A DNA stretch of 64,000 nt from Sphagnum compactum (GCA_965153455.1 OZ234501.1:11656001-11720000), one strand, 5' to 3'; positions 48,658 to 61,509 are shown, counted from the first letter of the stretch. Made by a program: numbers and translations. The notes: generated by a model not told the origin, from the sequence alone.

Positions 48658-50448
48658 AAAAACACACCGCTGATTCTTCGGAAAATGTACAAAGGTATTA
48701 GAAAAAAAAGGGAGAATTTGAAGGACATCAAGTTATACACCTCATGAACAATGAGTGATCATTGACTCCACAATAGAGTACCTACATAGAACTTCATTTG
48801 TAGTTGAGCTTCGGCAAGTACTCTCAATAAGAGTGCCACAACATTGACTTGGGTGATATAGCTACATATTGCAATTCTAAACTATGAAACTAGAGGAACT
48901 AGCCTAGTCTACTAGTGTTGTTTGGTATGATGAACTTCTTAACATAACCTTCTTTTCAAAGCTTTTCAAGCTTTCGATTGGCCCTCCCACTCATCTCACA
49001 TGATGATGCATAACCTCTCCCTCCTCCTCCTCTTTCTTTTCTTGCATACATCATCCAGATCAGGAGAATGGTAATGGATCTTTGTCCATGGAGAGGAAGG
49101 TTATGTGTTTTTTTTGTCTATCTACAAGAAGGTAGGGTAATATAACATAAGTATATGTGACTTGGTATTACTTGAGGTCCTTACCAAGCCCGTAGTAGTA
49201 TAAAGCAATGTTGCGCAAATATACCTTTTATCCAGAAAAATAGTATTTATTCATAACCTTGGATATATGTATTAAAAAATTCTTAACCTAAGTCAGATAT
49301 GTTTTGATACTTGAATTTTTAAATTGAGATAAATATAATTTAAATATTAAAAAATTGATTATTTAATGGGGTGCTGCCCAAGTTTTTTTTTTGGGGGGGG
49401 CGGGCGCTATTCACCAATTTGATTGGCCCATCACAAGAAAAAACAAAAGCTTTGGAAGCTACCGAAATTCTAAATTTCTACGTGAAGATGTAGTGCCTTT
49501 CGACCCATGTATATAGGTGAGAAGATGAGAACTTCATATGGGATTTAAAATTGAGGATTGTCAACATGTGGTAAAAGTGCACATGCTAGTAGGAGTGGTA
49601 GGCTTGTGGTAAGAGTATATTTCAAGTGGAATATCCCCTTTGCTTTGGAAGGCCATAACTTTCATTGTTGTTTCAGAGAATGAGATGACTCAAAAGCCAA
49701 GTAGAGTGCCCAAAGATGAGCAACAAATCATTTGCAAACTTCATCACCAACCAACCGAATGTTGACCAAGACGTCATTGGCTTTTGATGCACTAAGTGTT
49801 CACAGCGAGGCATGTTTTTTATCCTAGTCAAGAAAAATAAACACATTGATTCTTTGAATTTCAACAATTGTATATGGACTCTGAAAATTGTTTTTAAGAT
49901 TTTCAACATACGATTTGATTTTGAAGAAACCAGAATTGATTGCGTAATTTGCATTGCAAATTGTACAGAGGTCAATGGACCATAAGGACTGGAGAAGGGG
50001 AGAAGGCAAGGGTTAAGCAAGCAAGCAAGCGAAAGCAAACACTCTACAAAGTCGCAACCACTCTACAAAAACAAATGATTTCCTCCACTTTCGCAGACTC
50101 TCTTTGGACACCCAAATCATGAAATGTGGACAATAGAATACTACTACTACTACTACTACTTATTATGTCTCTACAGTACATCAGTTTGATTTGCTTGGTG
50201 GGGGGATGATGATGATGATGATATACAACAAATTTTGCAGAAGGAAGGAGTTGGCCATGACAATATGATGATCATCAACCGCACCCGAAAAGCTTGCAAA
50301 ATTGTCTTCCATACACGTGATACACAAAATACTCGTTCAAATTGCTACAATTGTGTACATAAAAGAAACATTTGAATACCTAATAAGTACTCCTACTCCA
50401 TTCCATATTCTTGTTGGTTGTGGGGGGCTTTTATTGGCCTTGTCTACC
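48658..50448. other. Interval between the two direct repeats
   Basis: 1.8 kb without any gag, polymerase or transposase similarity that I can see. A (CTA)n tract lies near 50141-50160 and (GAT)n near 50205-50222. A pair of G runs lies near 49389-49410. If this is the inside of a terminal-repeat element, it is non-autonomous. Confidence 0.45.
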
Positions 50449-50767
50449 AAGGCAAGGATATTGTGTTCAGATTCATTATAGAGAGTATAGTAGCTTAAGG
50501 GATTTTGGCCCATTAAGGCAATAATAATAATAATAGGTCTATTTTTATTATAGGAGGATTTTTGAAAGATGATATTTTGGCTTGTGTTGAAACTCGAGAT
50601 TAGTTATAAAGTTGTAATACCTTGAAGGATCTTGGTTTCTTTTAGAGGATTTTTTGAAGATTATATTTCTGCATGGTGATATTTTTGAGTTCACGATAAT
50701 TCTTCTTTTGCCTTAAGATACTTTTTAATGTAAATGGGAAGGCCACATTGTGACACAACCCTTGTTT
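50449..50767 (+). repeat. Direct repeat, right copy (about 319 bp)
   Basis: Same orientation as the left copy; shared phrases include GATTCATTATAGAG, GGGATTTTGGCCCAT, GATGATATTTTGGCTTGTGT and GCCTTAAGATACTTTTTA. Confidence 0.8.
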
Positions 50768-52252
50768 TATCATCTTTTTGAATTTTTTTTGGGGTTGTTC
50801 ATTCCAATGATCAATCATCCCAAAATGGGTTTGTGAAAAACTCGTGAATAGCCAAGTTTAGCCGTGTGTGTGTGTGGGTTTTTTTTAAAAAATCATGTTC
50901 ATCAAAAGTGATGATCAACCACAAGAGGATTTAGCCACATTTGGTTACAAGACACATAGAGAAATAAAAAATGTAGGAATCCTATTACATGTTGACAAAC
51001 CACAAGAACCTTGTAACACATATGGTGATTTCAAATGGGAGGAAAAAAAAAAAGCTAGAAATCTCTTCAAATCGTCCCAAACTCTTGATGATTTGATAAC
51101 TTTCTTCCAAGAATTTGTGATGATTTTTTTTCAAAATTTTCTCAAACGTTCCCTTCACCATGTTGCTTGGTTTTTTTTTCTATAGCAAAATGATGAATTT
51201 TCACGCAAAAAACACACACATACACACTCTCGTTCTCTCCCTCTCTCTCTCATTTGACAAGTGTTTGCCAAATGATTAATTAATTTGAAAATATATATAT
51301 TTAACACATAGAATATTCCAAAAGATGCTTCAATTCCTTCACAAAAGGCTTTTTTGGGGGAGAAATTCCTATAATTAAAATCTCGGTAACTTTAAAATAA
51401 TGTAATTTTTAGCCAAACCTGCTTTATAGGTAGGGAATAATATTTGTAAAAACCGTCAGCAAACTCACATCTCTAATAAGTGAAAATATGTTAATTGCTA
51501 CTAGTGCGGTATTTTATTTTATTTTTTAATTTATTGATTTTTCCTTTTGTGTTTGTTCCAATCATCATCAAACCAAAAATGGGATCACAAAACTCATGAA
51601 TATAAAACTATAAAGAAACTCACAACTCTACGCAAAAAGATTTCTTTTAATTTATTTTATATTTTAAATTTTAAAACTAAAATTATTTATTTATTTATTT
51701 ATTTTGTGTGTGTTTGTTTCAATCATCAATGATCAAACCCGAAATGGAAAAAATAAAATTGAGCATATAATCACATCCCGATTTTTCCTTTGTAACAAAA
51801 TGATTTTCATGTCTACCGATGGACAATATCATGCACGAAGACAACAACATAACAAAAAAAAAGGTGCCTCGTACTATACTCTTCGACGACAACTTACAAC
51901 TTTCATGATACATATGATGGGAATCGGCTTGCCCCACCTCCGATACATATCGTGGTGGTTGTTCAACAATCGTGCCTTGCTCGCAAGTCATCGGGCAATT
52001 ATTTTTGCCCATGTGCTTTGGTCGGACCAAGAAAAAAATTATTTTTGGCTAAACCCAAAAGAAAAAAAAAGCCCTAATTTGTTGCTTCGAGGGTTGTGAT
52101 TGTCCATGGTTATAACATTTTGATTCAAACCCCATGGATGAAATAAATGTCTTGATATGATGCAAAAGCATCCATCCCCTTGGATGAAAAAAATGCCTTG
52201 ATATGGATGTAAAAGCATCCATCCCCTAAATGGATGAATACACATATCCATA
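50768..52252. other. Gene-free interval with a dispersed repeat fragment
   Basis: It contains the QPQEDLATFGYKTHREIKN fragment (50910-50975) related to 9262-9325. Paired phrases GCATCCATCCCCT near 52168 and 52216 mark a ~48-bp duplication. No gene. Confidence 0.45.
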
Positions 52253-52275
52253 CCCTAAACCCTAAACCCTAAACC
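52253..52275. repeat. Telomere-type motif, three CCCTAAA units
   Basis: CCCTAAACCCTAAACCCTAA followed by ACC; the complement orientation of the motif at 19.9 kb. Confidence 0.85.
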
Positions 52276-53684
52276 ATTTATACCTTGAAAAAGAATATTA
52301 AAACTCGCAACTATATTAGAAGCTGCTGCATCACCAAACCCCCACTGGGTATCAGGGTGGTTATCAGGGTTGCCACCCGTGACTCTAAAAAAAATCAAAT
52401 ACCCAGCTCTCATGCATAACCATGGGTATCAAAAAAAATTCCAACAACTCAATTCTTATACATATAACCAACCAAGGTTCTCAAGTTTTTTAATAATTCA
52501 AAAAACTGCCCAGAAAACTACCAGATTTTAATTTAATAACCAAATAAGTACTAATTACTAAATTTATAAATACCACTTATTGGGTTATTAAATTAAAATA
52601 AAATAATTACCCCACCCAAATTGTAAATATGCCTTTTAAATCTTTTTACTATACCACTTGGAACATTTTTTGGAGGTTTCTAGTTTCTAATATGCATTAA
52701 ATAAAAAAAATTATTTCTTTTTTACATTGTCAATATAATAGGTTGAAATTGTCAATCATTTTTTTTTTGCCCTTACCTAATTTCACACAATAAAAATCAT
52801 TATATATTGTATATTATACCCACCCAACTTTGGTCCACAATTTGTACCTACACATCAAAATGGATATGCCCACTCCAAAAACTCAGCACAACAAAATGGA
52901 TGAAATTCATCCATAGAATGAAAGTAGCATGGTGTGGACCCTATCATCTTTTTGTTTTGATGTTGTAGTAGTTGATGAAAAAAACACAAGAGTTGTTCAT
53001 TTCACAAGTTGATTGATGTGGATGGAATTATTTTTGCCTTGCCAAGATTGCAGGAATTTTGTCATGTAATTTAACATCCAAAATTCACATCCACAATTAA
53101 CATCCATAAGATTGTGAAATTTTGGGAAATTTTATGTCACAAAATCAATTGGATTTTTTTTGAAAACAAATTGCCAGATTTCTATACAACATAGTTCGCG
53201 AAAAACATATAAGTATATATTCAAATTAATTTTCTTTCCTATTTTGATAATAGCCAAATTTTGCTAAATTGGCTTATGGATGATTTGCCACCTTGGCCCA
53301 TGTCACAAAAATGAAAAAGAAAAAAAGAAAAAAAGTGAAAACACTCATCACAATGTCTTTCTATTTACTATATCAAGCATTTTTATTATTATTTTTAATT
53401 ATTGATTAAAATAATTGTATCTTATAATTCATATGATCATTGATTAGTCTTTTCAAGCTCAAGAAACTCCTAGATTATATTCAGAAGGATTTATTTATTT
53501 ATTTATTTATTCTTTTGTGAATCTAGCCAAAAAAATCTTGAAATATTATAAAATAGACAACTTGAAATTTTTTAATCAAAGAAAAATAGATTCAAAAATA
53601 TTTAAGAGAGTTTTCAAGTTTTAGAATTAATATTTCTAAATGAAATTATATCCATTAATTATATTATATATTTTTATTTTTATT

Positions 53685-53689
<5 letters not shown>
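52276..53689. other. Gene-free AT-rich interval
   Basis: Nothing gene-like; poly-A/T runs and an ATTT run near 53489-53510. Confidence 0.55.
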
Positions 53690-53715
<26 letters not shown>

Positions 53716-53716
53716 T
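53690..53716 (+). promoter_or_regulatory. (CT)n tract upstream of the GMPP gene
   Basis: A CT run about 790 bp before the GMPP start codon, at the point where AT-rich DNA gives way to balanced genic sequence. Further TTC/CTT runs occur at 53978-53995 and 54221-54250. This fits a plant Y-patch promoter followed by a pyrimidine-rich leader, possibly with a 5' UTR intron. The role is inferred from position. Confidence 0.4.
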
Positions 53717-54500
53717 AGTTCCAGTTGCTAAAGGAAAAGAAGGAAGGTTAAGTAAAAGAAAAATGCGGTCGTCGTCCTCCCCTGTCCTTTAAAGGCAACA
53801 GCAGCCTTTGCAGAGAGAGTCGTAGTAGACATCGCAGACATTCTCCGCAGTTTTGCATTCCGAACTTGGATTTTGTGTTGGAACAAGATTTGGAGCTCTG
53901 GAGAAGCTCTAGTTTGGGTCTTTCACAGAATTCAAAACGCCAGTAATTTCTCTCTCTCCAGTTCCAAAAACACTTATCTTCTTCTTCTTCTTCTTGTCCG
54001 GGTGCAGTGTCTTCAATGTCTGGAAACTTGTTGTTTTGTTTTGCTGGTGAAGAAGCTGAAGCTGAACCTTTGTTTGTTTGTTTGTTGGTTGAATCTGAGT
54101 TCTAATTTTGTTGTTTCTCGAGAGTTTCTGCCACAAGAAATACTCCTCAAGTGCATTTTTTTTCACATCCCTGAATGTGATGCATTGTTGTTGATGTTCT
54201 TTTCTTTTCTTTTCTAAGGACTCTTCTTCTTCTTCTTCTTCTTCTTCTTCTATTGGGTGGCTTTTATTTGGGTCCTTCTGAAATTCTCCTTGTCTGCAAA
54301 GCTGCTCCCTTTCTTATTCTCCTGTTGCTCTGAAGACGTTTGGCTCAGTCTGTCTTTCTGGACTGTGGATCTAAGAACTATCTGACATGAAGAAAAGAAA
54401 TTTTGTGTGCAATTTCTTTGCAGTTTTTCTTTTTGTGGGTTTGAGGCTGGTGGACTAAAACAGACACAGTTTTGGGTGCAGCAGCAAAAGCTCAAGCAAG

Positions 54501-55367
54501 ATGAAGGCTTTGATTCTGGTGGGAGGCTTCGGGACAAGGCTCAGACCTCTCACTCTTAGTGTACCCAAGCCTCTGGTGGACTTTGCCAACAAGCCTATGA
54601 TTCTGCACCAGGTGAAGAACCCACCAACAGTTTGCATTCCTCTCAAAAACCCTGCCAACAAGAAAATGATCCGGAGAAGATAGATACAAGTCTTAGAAGA
54701 AGAAGGCTCCTGCAGCAGCTCCCGGGAACAGAGAGCTGGTTCTAATCCCTCTTGTGGGAACTGTTGGGCGATGGAATTGTTGTTGTTGTTGTTGTTGCAG
54801 ATCGAAGCTTTGAAATCAGCTGGAGTAGATGAGGTCATATTGGCCATCAATTACCAGCCCGAGGTACAGTACTCAATGATGCTTGCACCATCACTGACTT
54901 GATCCAATTCCAACCAAAGCTTGCATTTGCATTCGAGCACCACAGTTCTCTCAGAGGAAGGATCTTGAGGCTTTTGTTTTGGGTTTTCTCATGCAAATCT
55001 CTCTCGGTCTGTTTTCTCTTGCGCTTTTGCAAAATGCAAAGGTTTTTGTGCTCAGTGTGTGTGTGGTGGGGGGTGTTGCGGGACTAATCCAATGACGCGG
55101 CGCTTGGCAGGTGATGATGAACTTTCTGGTGGAGTTTGAGCAAAAGCTGGGCATCAAGATCACATGCTCACGGGAGACGGAACCCATGGGAACAGCAGGT
55201 CCATTAGCATTGGCCAGAGACAAGCTAGACGATGGATCCGGCGAAGCTTTCTTCGTCTTGAACAGCGATGTCATCAGCGAGTATCCCTTGAAGCAGATGC
55301 TCGAATTCCATCACAACCATGGCGGTGAAGCCACCATCATGGTCACCAAGGTAACAACCAACCAGCC

Positions 55368-55407
<40 letters not shown>

Positions 55408-56504
55408 TCCGTCTCCAGAGCTTCTTGCAAGAAGATCTGAAGCCGAAATGTGGATTTGGGTTGTCGTTCTTTATTCTCCGAGACTGATTTCCGAGCTTGC
55501 AAGAAGATCTCAAGTCCAAAGGTAGGTTTGGGTTTTCATCCTTTTGCTCTCCAAGTACTCTGAGCGCGATTTCCGAGCTTGCAAGAAGATCTCAAGCCCA
55601 AATGTGGGTTTTGGGTTGTTGTCTTTTTGCTCTCCGAGTACTCTGAGAGGGCGATGGTTTCCGAGCTTGCAAGAAGATCTCAAGTCCAAATGTGGGTGTG
55701 TGGGGGATGGTGATGATGAGCTTGAAAAGAGTTCCTGAAATTGCAAAAGAGTTGGGAGTTTATGCTTGTGTTTCCGAGAATGATGTGTGTCTGTGGGTCT
55801 GTGTTTGTGTGTGTGTTTCTTTCTGTGTGCAGGTAGAGGAGCCATCGAAATACGGAGTTGTGATGATGGACGAGACAACAGGAGCGGTACAACGGTTTGT
55901 GGAGAAACCGCAGCAATTCGTGGGCAACAAGATCAATGCGGGGATCTATTTGTTGAGCCCGAAGACATTAGATCGAATCGAGCTACGTCCGACGTCCATC
56001 GAGAAGGAAATCTTCCCCAAAATCGCCGCAGAACAAGAGCTTTTCGCGATGGTGTTGCCGGGATTCTGGATGGACATCGGCCAACCCCGCGACTACAACA
56101 CGGGCCTTCGACTCTACCTGCAGTCCCTGAAGCAACACACCCCCGCACGCCTCGCCTCAGGTTCATCCATAATCGGCAACGTGCTCGTGGATGAAAGTGC
56201 CCACATTGGGGATGGATGTTTGATTGGCCCGGATGTCTCCATCGGTCAAGGATGTGTCATTGAGTCGGGTGTCCGGCTCTCACAATGTACGATCATGAGG
56301 GGTGTCCGTGTGAAGAAACATGCTTGTGTCACCGGGAGTATCATCGGTTGGCACTCCACCATTGGTCAATGGGCGCGCATCGAAAACATGACGGTTCTCG
56401 GTGAGGATGTGCATGTTCGTGATGAGGTTTTCAGCAATGGTGGTGTTGTTCTCCCCCACAAGGAAATCAAGTCGAGTATTCTCAAACCCGAAATCGTCAT
56501 GTAG
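54501..56504 (+). CDS. VTC1/CYT1-like: Mannose-1-phosphate guanylyltransferase (GDP-mannose pyrophosphorylase)
   Basis: Exons 54501-54611, 54801-54863, 55111-55350 and 55833-56504 join, all in phase 0, to 361 residues, the length of Arabidopsis VTC1/CYT1. Exon 1 has the nucleotide-binding signature [14 protein letters not shown] (residues 5-18) and VPKP at 21-24. Exon 3 has [14 protein letters not shown] and the metal-binding LNSDVI (Asp111). Exon 4 has VEKP (161-164), NKINAGIYL and [16 protein letters not shown]. After this come hexapeptide left-handed beta-helix repeats ([18 protein letters not shown] and so on) and the conserved end [14 protein letters not shown]. Pro22 and Pro89, positions of known Arabidopsis vtc1/cyt1 mutations, are both Pro here. 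The enzyme makes GDP-mannose from mannose-1-phosphate and GTP in the cytosol for ascorbate, cell-wall mannans and glycoprotein synthesis. All introns are GT-AG. The gene looks intact. Confidence 0.96.
55370..55404. repeat. (CT)n microsatellite in GMPP intron 3
   Basis: An uninterrupted CT run 20 bp into the intron after exon 3. Confidence 0.9.
55410..55700. repeat. Minisatellite in GMPP intron 3, four units
   Basis: GAGCTTGCAAGAAGATCTCA recurs near 55493, 55574 and 55663, with a variant at about 55417. Units of 77-89 bp also share AAATGTGGGTTTGGGTTGT and CTCTCCGAGTACTCTGAG. Confidence 0.9.
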
Positions 56505-57480
56505 AGAGCTAGTAAGCAATCACCCCTCTCATCTCATCCATACATCCATCAAGTCGACCATTTTCAAACTCGAAATCATCATGTAGAGCTAGTGAGTGAC
56601 CACCCTTCTCATCTCATCCATACATCCATCAAGTTGAGCAATCTCAAACCTTAAATCCTAATGTAGAGTTAGCAAGTGACCACCTTTCTCATCTCCTCCA
56701 TACATCCATCAAGTCAAGTATTTTCAAACCCTAAATCGTCATGTAGAGCTAGTGAGTGACCACCTTTCTCACCTCATCCATACATCCTTGAAGTTGAGTA
56801 TTCTCAAACCCTAAATCGTCATGTAGAGCTAGCAAGGACCAACCTTCTCATCTCATCCATACATCCATCAAATCGAGGATTCTCAAACCCTAAATCGTCA
56901 TGTAGAGCTAGTGAGGACCAACCTTCTCATCTCATCCATGCATCCATCAAATCAAATATTCTCAAAACCTAAATCATCATGTAGAGCTAGCAAGTGACCA
57001 CCCCTCTCACCTCATCCATACATCCATCAAGTCAAGTATTTTCAAACTCGAATTTGCCATGTAGAGCTAGGAAGTGACAACCCCTCTCGTCTCATCCATA
57101 CATCCATCAAGTCAAATATTCTCAAACTTGAAATTGTCATGTAGAGATAACGAGTGACCAACCCTTTCATCTCATCCATACATCCATCAAGTTGAGTATT
57201 CTCAAGCCCTAAATCATCATCTAGAGCTAGCAAGTGACCACCCATCTCATCTATACATCCATCAAGTCGAGTACTCTCAAACTTGAAATTGTCACGTAAG
57301 CTAGCAAGTGACCTCCCTTCTCATCTCATCCATCAAGTCAAGTATTCTTTAACCCAAAATCGTCATATAGAGCTCATGAGTGACCACCCCTTTCTTCTCA
57401 TCCATACATCCATCCATCCTCAACTTGAAATCATCATGTAGAGATATTGAGTTATCATCTCATCCATACATCCATCCATT
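56469..57480 (+). repeat. 80-bp tandem array seeded by the 3' end of the GMPP coding sequence
   Basis: The first unit begins in the last 12 codons of GMPP at 56469. Copies then start at 56551, 56631, 56711, 56791, 56870, 56949, 57029, 57109, 57189, 57264 and 57334. Each keeps a decayed version of AAGTCGAGTATTCTCAAACC plus AAATCGTCATGTAGAG (the end of the gene with its stop), then a TGACCACC and CTCATCTCATCCATACATCC block. The period is 79-82 bp, shortening to 70-75 at the far end. Short frames inside are artefacts. Confidence 0.92.
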
Positions 57481-60400
57481 CCCTTCACCCTTTCCCCCTC
57501 TCTTCCCCCTCCAAACAAACTCTTACTACAACATGAAATTATTATTAACCTTAAAAGTCCTTCCAGTAAATGTGAAATGGGCTAGAAAATTAGATTAATG
57601 GCCTAAATTTTAGACTAGCTAGAAATTAAATTATTGCGCCTTAATTTCTAACTTTAGATAACAAAAAAATAAATTAGTGCTTGACTTTAGACACCTAAAA
57701 ATTTTAAATTAATCTCTAGATTAACTACAAATTAATTATGTGCCTTAATTATTGACCTTAAATATTGACAATTTGCATACTACACAAGTGAAAAATAACT
57801 AATACTCACCCACACTTGTTTAACAAACAAAAAAATTTAGACTTAGATTATAAATAAAAGACAAACATCCAAGAAGAAGACAAGCGAAGCTTTGCAAAAG
57901 ATATTAGGTCTAATTTTTAACATGAAACTAATTATATCAAAATTACATAAGAAACAATAACAAGGATTTCCATTTGGTGGAACCCATAGATTTTGTAAAA
58001 CTAATCCTCCATTTTTTACTTCATTTTATAATGAAACACCTCCAAAATAGTCACTAAACATACCTTCGATGTAGCCATTAAACATACCTCCAAAGTAATC
58101 ACTAAACATTTCATGAGCCTTTGTTCTTCTTCAGTTATAGTGCCTATAATTAGTAGGGGGGAGGACTATTAACATTTTTGTGATAAGTTGTTGAATTGGT
58201 AATTCTAACAATTGTGATTATTAACATTTGTAGATAAAAATGGTGAATAAAAATTGCATAACTTGATTATGCACTTTGGAAGCTTCATTAGACTTGTACA
58301 AGAGTAAAACCTCAAATGCATGATAGAGATGAATGATGTGTATTTTTGGCAATGGGCATTTGGAGGATCTAATCGAATCTTAGGTGGCATAAGCCCAATC
58401 CGACCAAATCTCATGATTTAATGTAACAACAATTTTGAACCCATCAAACTTCCACAATAGGTTCGAACTTATTTTTACTTATTGATACCCCAATTCACCC
58501 CATTTGAAAAAATAACAAATTAATTTGTAATGAATTATAATAAAGGGAGCCTTTTATTTTCTTCATTGATTCAAATTTTTCAAAAATAGAATTTTTAAAA
58601 AAAAGTGATTTTGGAGGTTTTCAATCGCCAAAAGCATGAAAAAAAAATCGCTAGATTTTTAGACTTGGTTTCCAAAGTTTAACCAAAACATAAAAAGACA
58701 ATTTCAAGAAATTAATTAAGGTAAAAGGCTTAGGGTAAAAGGCTTAGGCTACCTAAACTTTTTATTGTGACTTCCCTAGGCTACAGGTAACATAATTTTT
58801 TTAATTATTTAAATATTTTATCTTAGGTTACCTAGACTACTATAGGTTACCTAAGTTTTTATTCCAAGATTTGTAGGCTATCTAGACTTTTTATTTTAGG
58901 AACCTAGGCTACCTAGTAAGCGTCTTATTTAAAGATTATGAAGATAGGGCGTGGCCATTTTGGTATTTCGTAAGCTTTTTACCTTACACTTTATGGGCCC
59001 TTCATCCCCACCTTGAGGCTTTACCCTACATTTTATAAGCGATTTATGGTGATGTGAACCAACAACTAATGTTTAGAAAAGCATTGAATGTGTCCACAAC
59101 TTGGATCTTGTGCTTTTTCTTTTCACATGTGTTATGTGGCACAAGTGACCTTTTTAGGCAACTAAAGTATGTCCAATTGACAACCACCACCAAATGTTTT
59201 GGGGTTGCCTTTTAATTTACTAATTACTTTAAATTTGCCTCTCATAGCTAGTTTTTAGCCCTGCCTTAACAAAATGTAAACTAAAAAACAATTAAAGGTA
59301 ATTCAAGGCAGGAAAAATGGGAACCAAGTGGAACTCCATGTACAAAAATTGATCAACATTTACAATTCACTTATGGAGAAAAAATTGGTGACAAGATGCG
59401 AAAATTAATATACAACAATTAGTTAAATGGTACATGTAAAATCTCCTAAGAAAATTGAATTTTAATCTTGAAGACCATACCCATTGTAAAAAAGAGATTG
59501 CTTGTATGAAAATAAAATAAAATATTTATTTCAAAGGTGTTTGAAATGATGCCACATGGTGTTCTAAAATTTTAGATTGCGTTTTTAGCCTTCATGCTTA
59601 CCTTTAGTAATGAGAAAAGTGCAAGTGAAGTTTAATTTGCAAAAATTGAAATTGCGTATATGCAAGGACTTCACACCAATCAACATAACATATCAAACTT
59701 GATTGAAATGAATCAAACAATAAAAATTACATTGTTCATAAAAACACATGAATAACACAAAATGCATGAAGAGAAAGTATGCATGTTGTTACTCAAACTA
59801 GGCTTTTATCCCATGACGTCATGATTTTGCAAATTCCAAGTGCACATATTGTTGCAACAAATAGGAATGTGTTCAAAGTAAAGAAATCTTAAACAAACAT
59901 CTTGACAACCAAATCCAAATGGGCTATCAATCTTTTCCTAAGTTTGCTTTTCATGAAATTCATATTTAAAAAGCATCTCTAATCTTCTATGTTGCCCATA
60001 GTCATGGCTTATGACAACTTAGTAAGTTTTAACCTTTCATATAACTAATGGGAAAGAAGTTGATTAAGGCCAAGTTGCACCAAATTTTTGTGCAAGAAAT
60101 ATAATTTTAAAAAAACCTTCATGGCTACAAGGTAATTGGTAGGAATCATAAGCTTGAAAAATAAACAAATGTTCCACAAACAATGTCTTTTCAAGCAAGG
60201 ATGGGATAAAAATTTACTAGGTGGTTGCAAGTTAGGGTGGTTCATTTTGGGCAAATGAAACACTCTAAATAATCCATATAGTAACATTAAAATGGATTTC
60301 CTTGTTTTAAACCAATGTTAAATGGGGATTATGTGGTAATTAATGAAATAATAAAACTTAAATCAACAAAAGCCCAAGAGGGAGAAAAATGAAATCCCAA

Positions 60401-60786
60401 ATACTCCACACCAAAGTTAAGTTCATCCTTGTGTAGAAGATCATAGGTGTGATTCACAATAGCAAGGAAGGTTTGAAATATTCCATAGAACATGCCCATA
60501 TTTTGTAATTTGATCAACACAAATTTTGTACATGTCCTCTTCACACGCCTTGATTCCATCAATGAATTTACAAATGAATTAGACATTATAAGCTTGAAAA
60601 ACTTGCATTGCAAACATTCAGCCAAAGGTAGGATAAAATTCAAACCCAAAAAGTTTCAACGTCACATAAAACATTCAAGCTTTCATTGTGGTGTTGGTTA
60701 TTTTGCTCATCAAACATTTGCATAACCTTTAACTACCATTCTATCAAGGTTTTTGGGCAAAAACCACATGGATATCCAACATATCT
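57481..60786. other. Gene-free AT-rich interval
   Basis: No gene. A stretch at about 58730-58925 repeats TAGGCTACCTA / AGGTTACCTA phrases with TTTTTATT spacers. Minus-strand frames at 60045-60287 and 60329-60649 carry no recognisable domain; they may belong to an old transposable element. Confidence 0.5.
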
Positions 60787-60789
60787 TAA

Positions 60790-60997
60790 CATTTCATAAA
60801 ACCTTAAGTTCTTTCTACTCCAAAAGTTCAACCAAGTTAGAATTTTCCAAAGACCATTTTGAGTTTTGTGAATAATAATTATAAGCCGATTACACATTTC
60901 ATAAAACCTTAAGTTCCTTCTACTCCAAAAATTCAACCAACTTAGAATTTTCCAAAGACCATTTCGAATTTGTGAGTAATAATTGTAAATCGATTAC
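60790..60997. repeat. 104-bp tandem duplication
   Basis: CATTTCATAAAACCTTAAGT starts at 60790 and again at 60894. The two units share nearly all of the following 100 bases. Confidence 0.9.
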
Positions 60998-61509
60998 ATG
61001 AGCAATTCAATTTTTGTAAATAAAGATAAGGGAAATAAAGTTTACACAACTAAGTTGGTTTAATGTGTAATTTTATATGGTCCCTATATAGTTGTGAACT
61101 GGACAGTCTTACTATTATCAAAATAGGAGGTTACTGGGTTAAAAAATTTATTAAAGTGTAAACACAAATAGGAAAAGGATTACTTTCGATAAAGTAGTCC
61201 TACATTCAATCCAAAATTGGTAAAAAATTCCAAGGATGTGAATTATTGTGAAATCCAAAATGAAGAAAAATAGAGGGGTGGTTGGAAAGTAACTACCTTC
61301 TAGTCCCTAAAAGATATGTCCTCCAACCTACTATCATTTTAAAATAAAGTGAAAGCAAAGAAATATATATATATACAAAAAAGCAAAGCATACCTTCATT
61401 TTATAACTTTCACAGACACCTTTGTCTTATTCTTTCTTCCAACATATAATCTTTCCTCCATGCCCCCATAATCCCTTCACAGTAAAATTGTTAAAGGGTG
61501 AAATTGCAA
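60998..61509. other. Unassigned AT-rich interval
   Basis: No gene or notable repeat beyond a short (TA)n at about 61363-61372. Confidence 0.5.

Noticed and set aside
48343-50767. Autonomous LTR retrotransposon
   Set aside because: No gag, protease, reverse transcriptase, integrase or clear primer-binding site was seen between the repeats.
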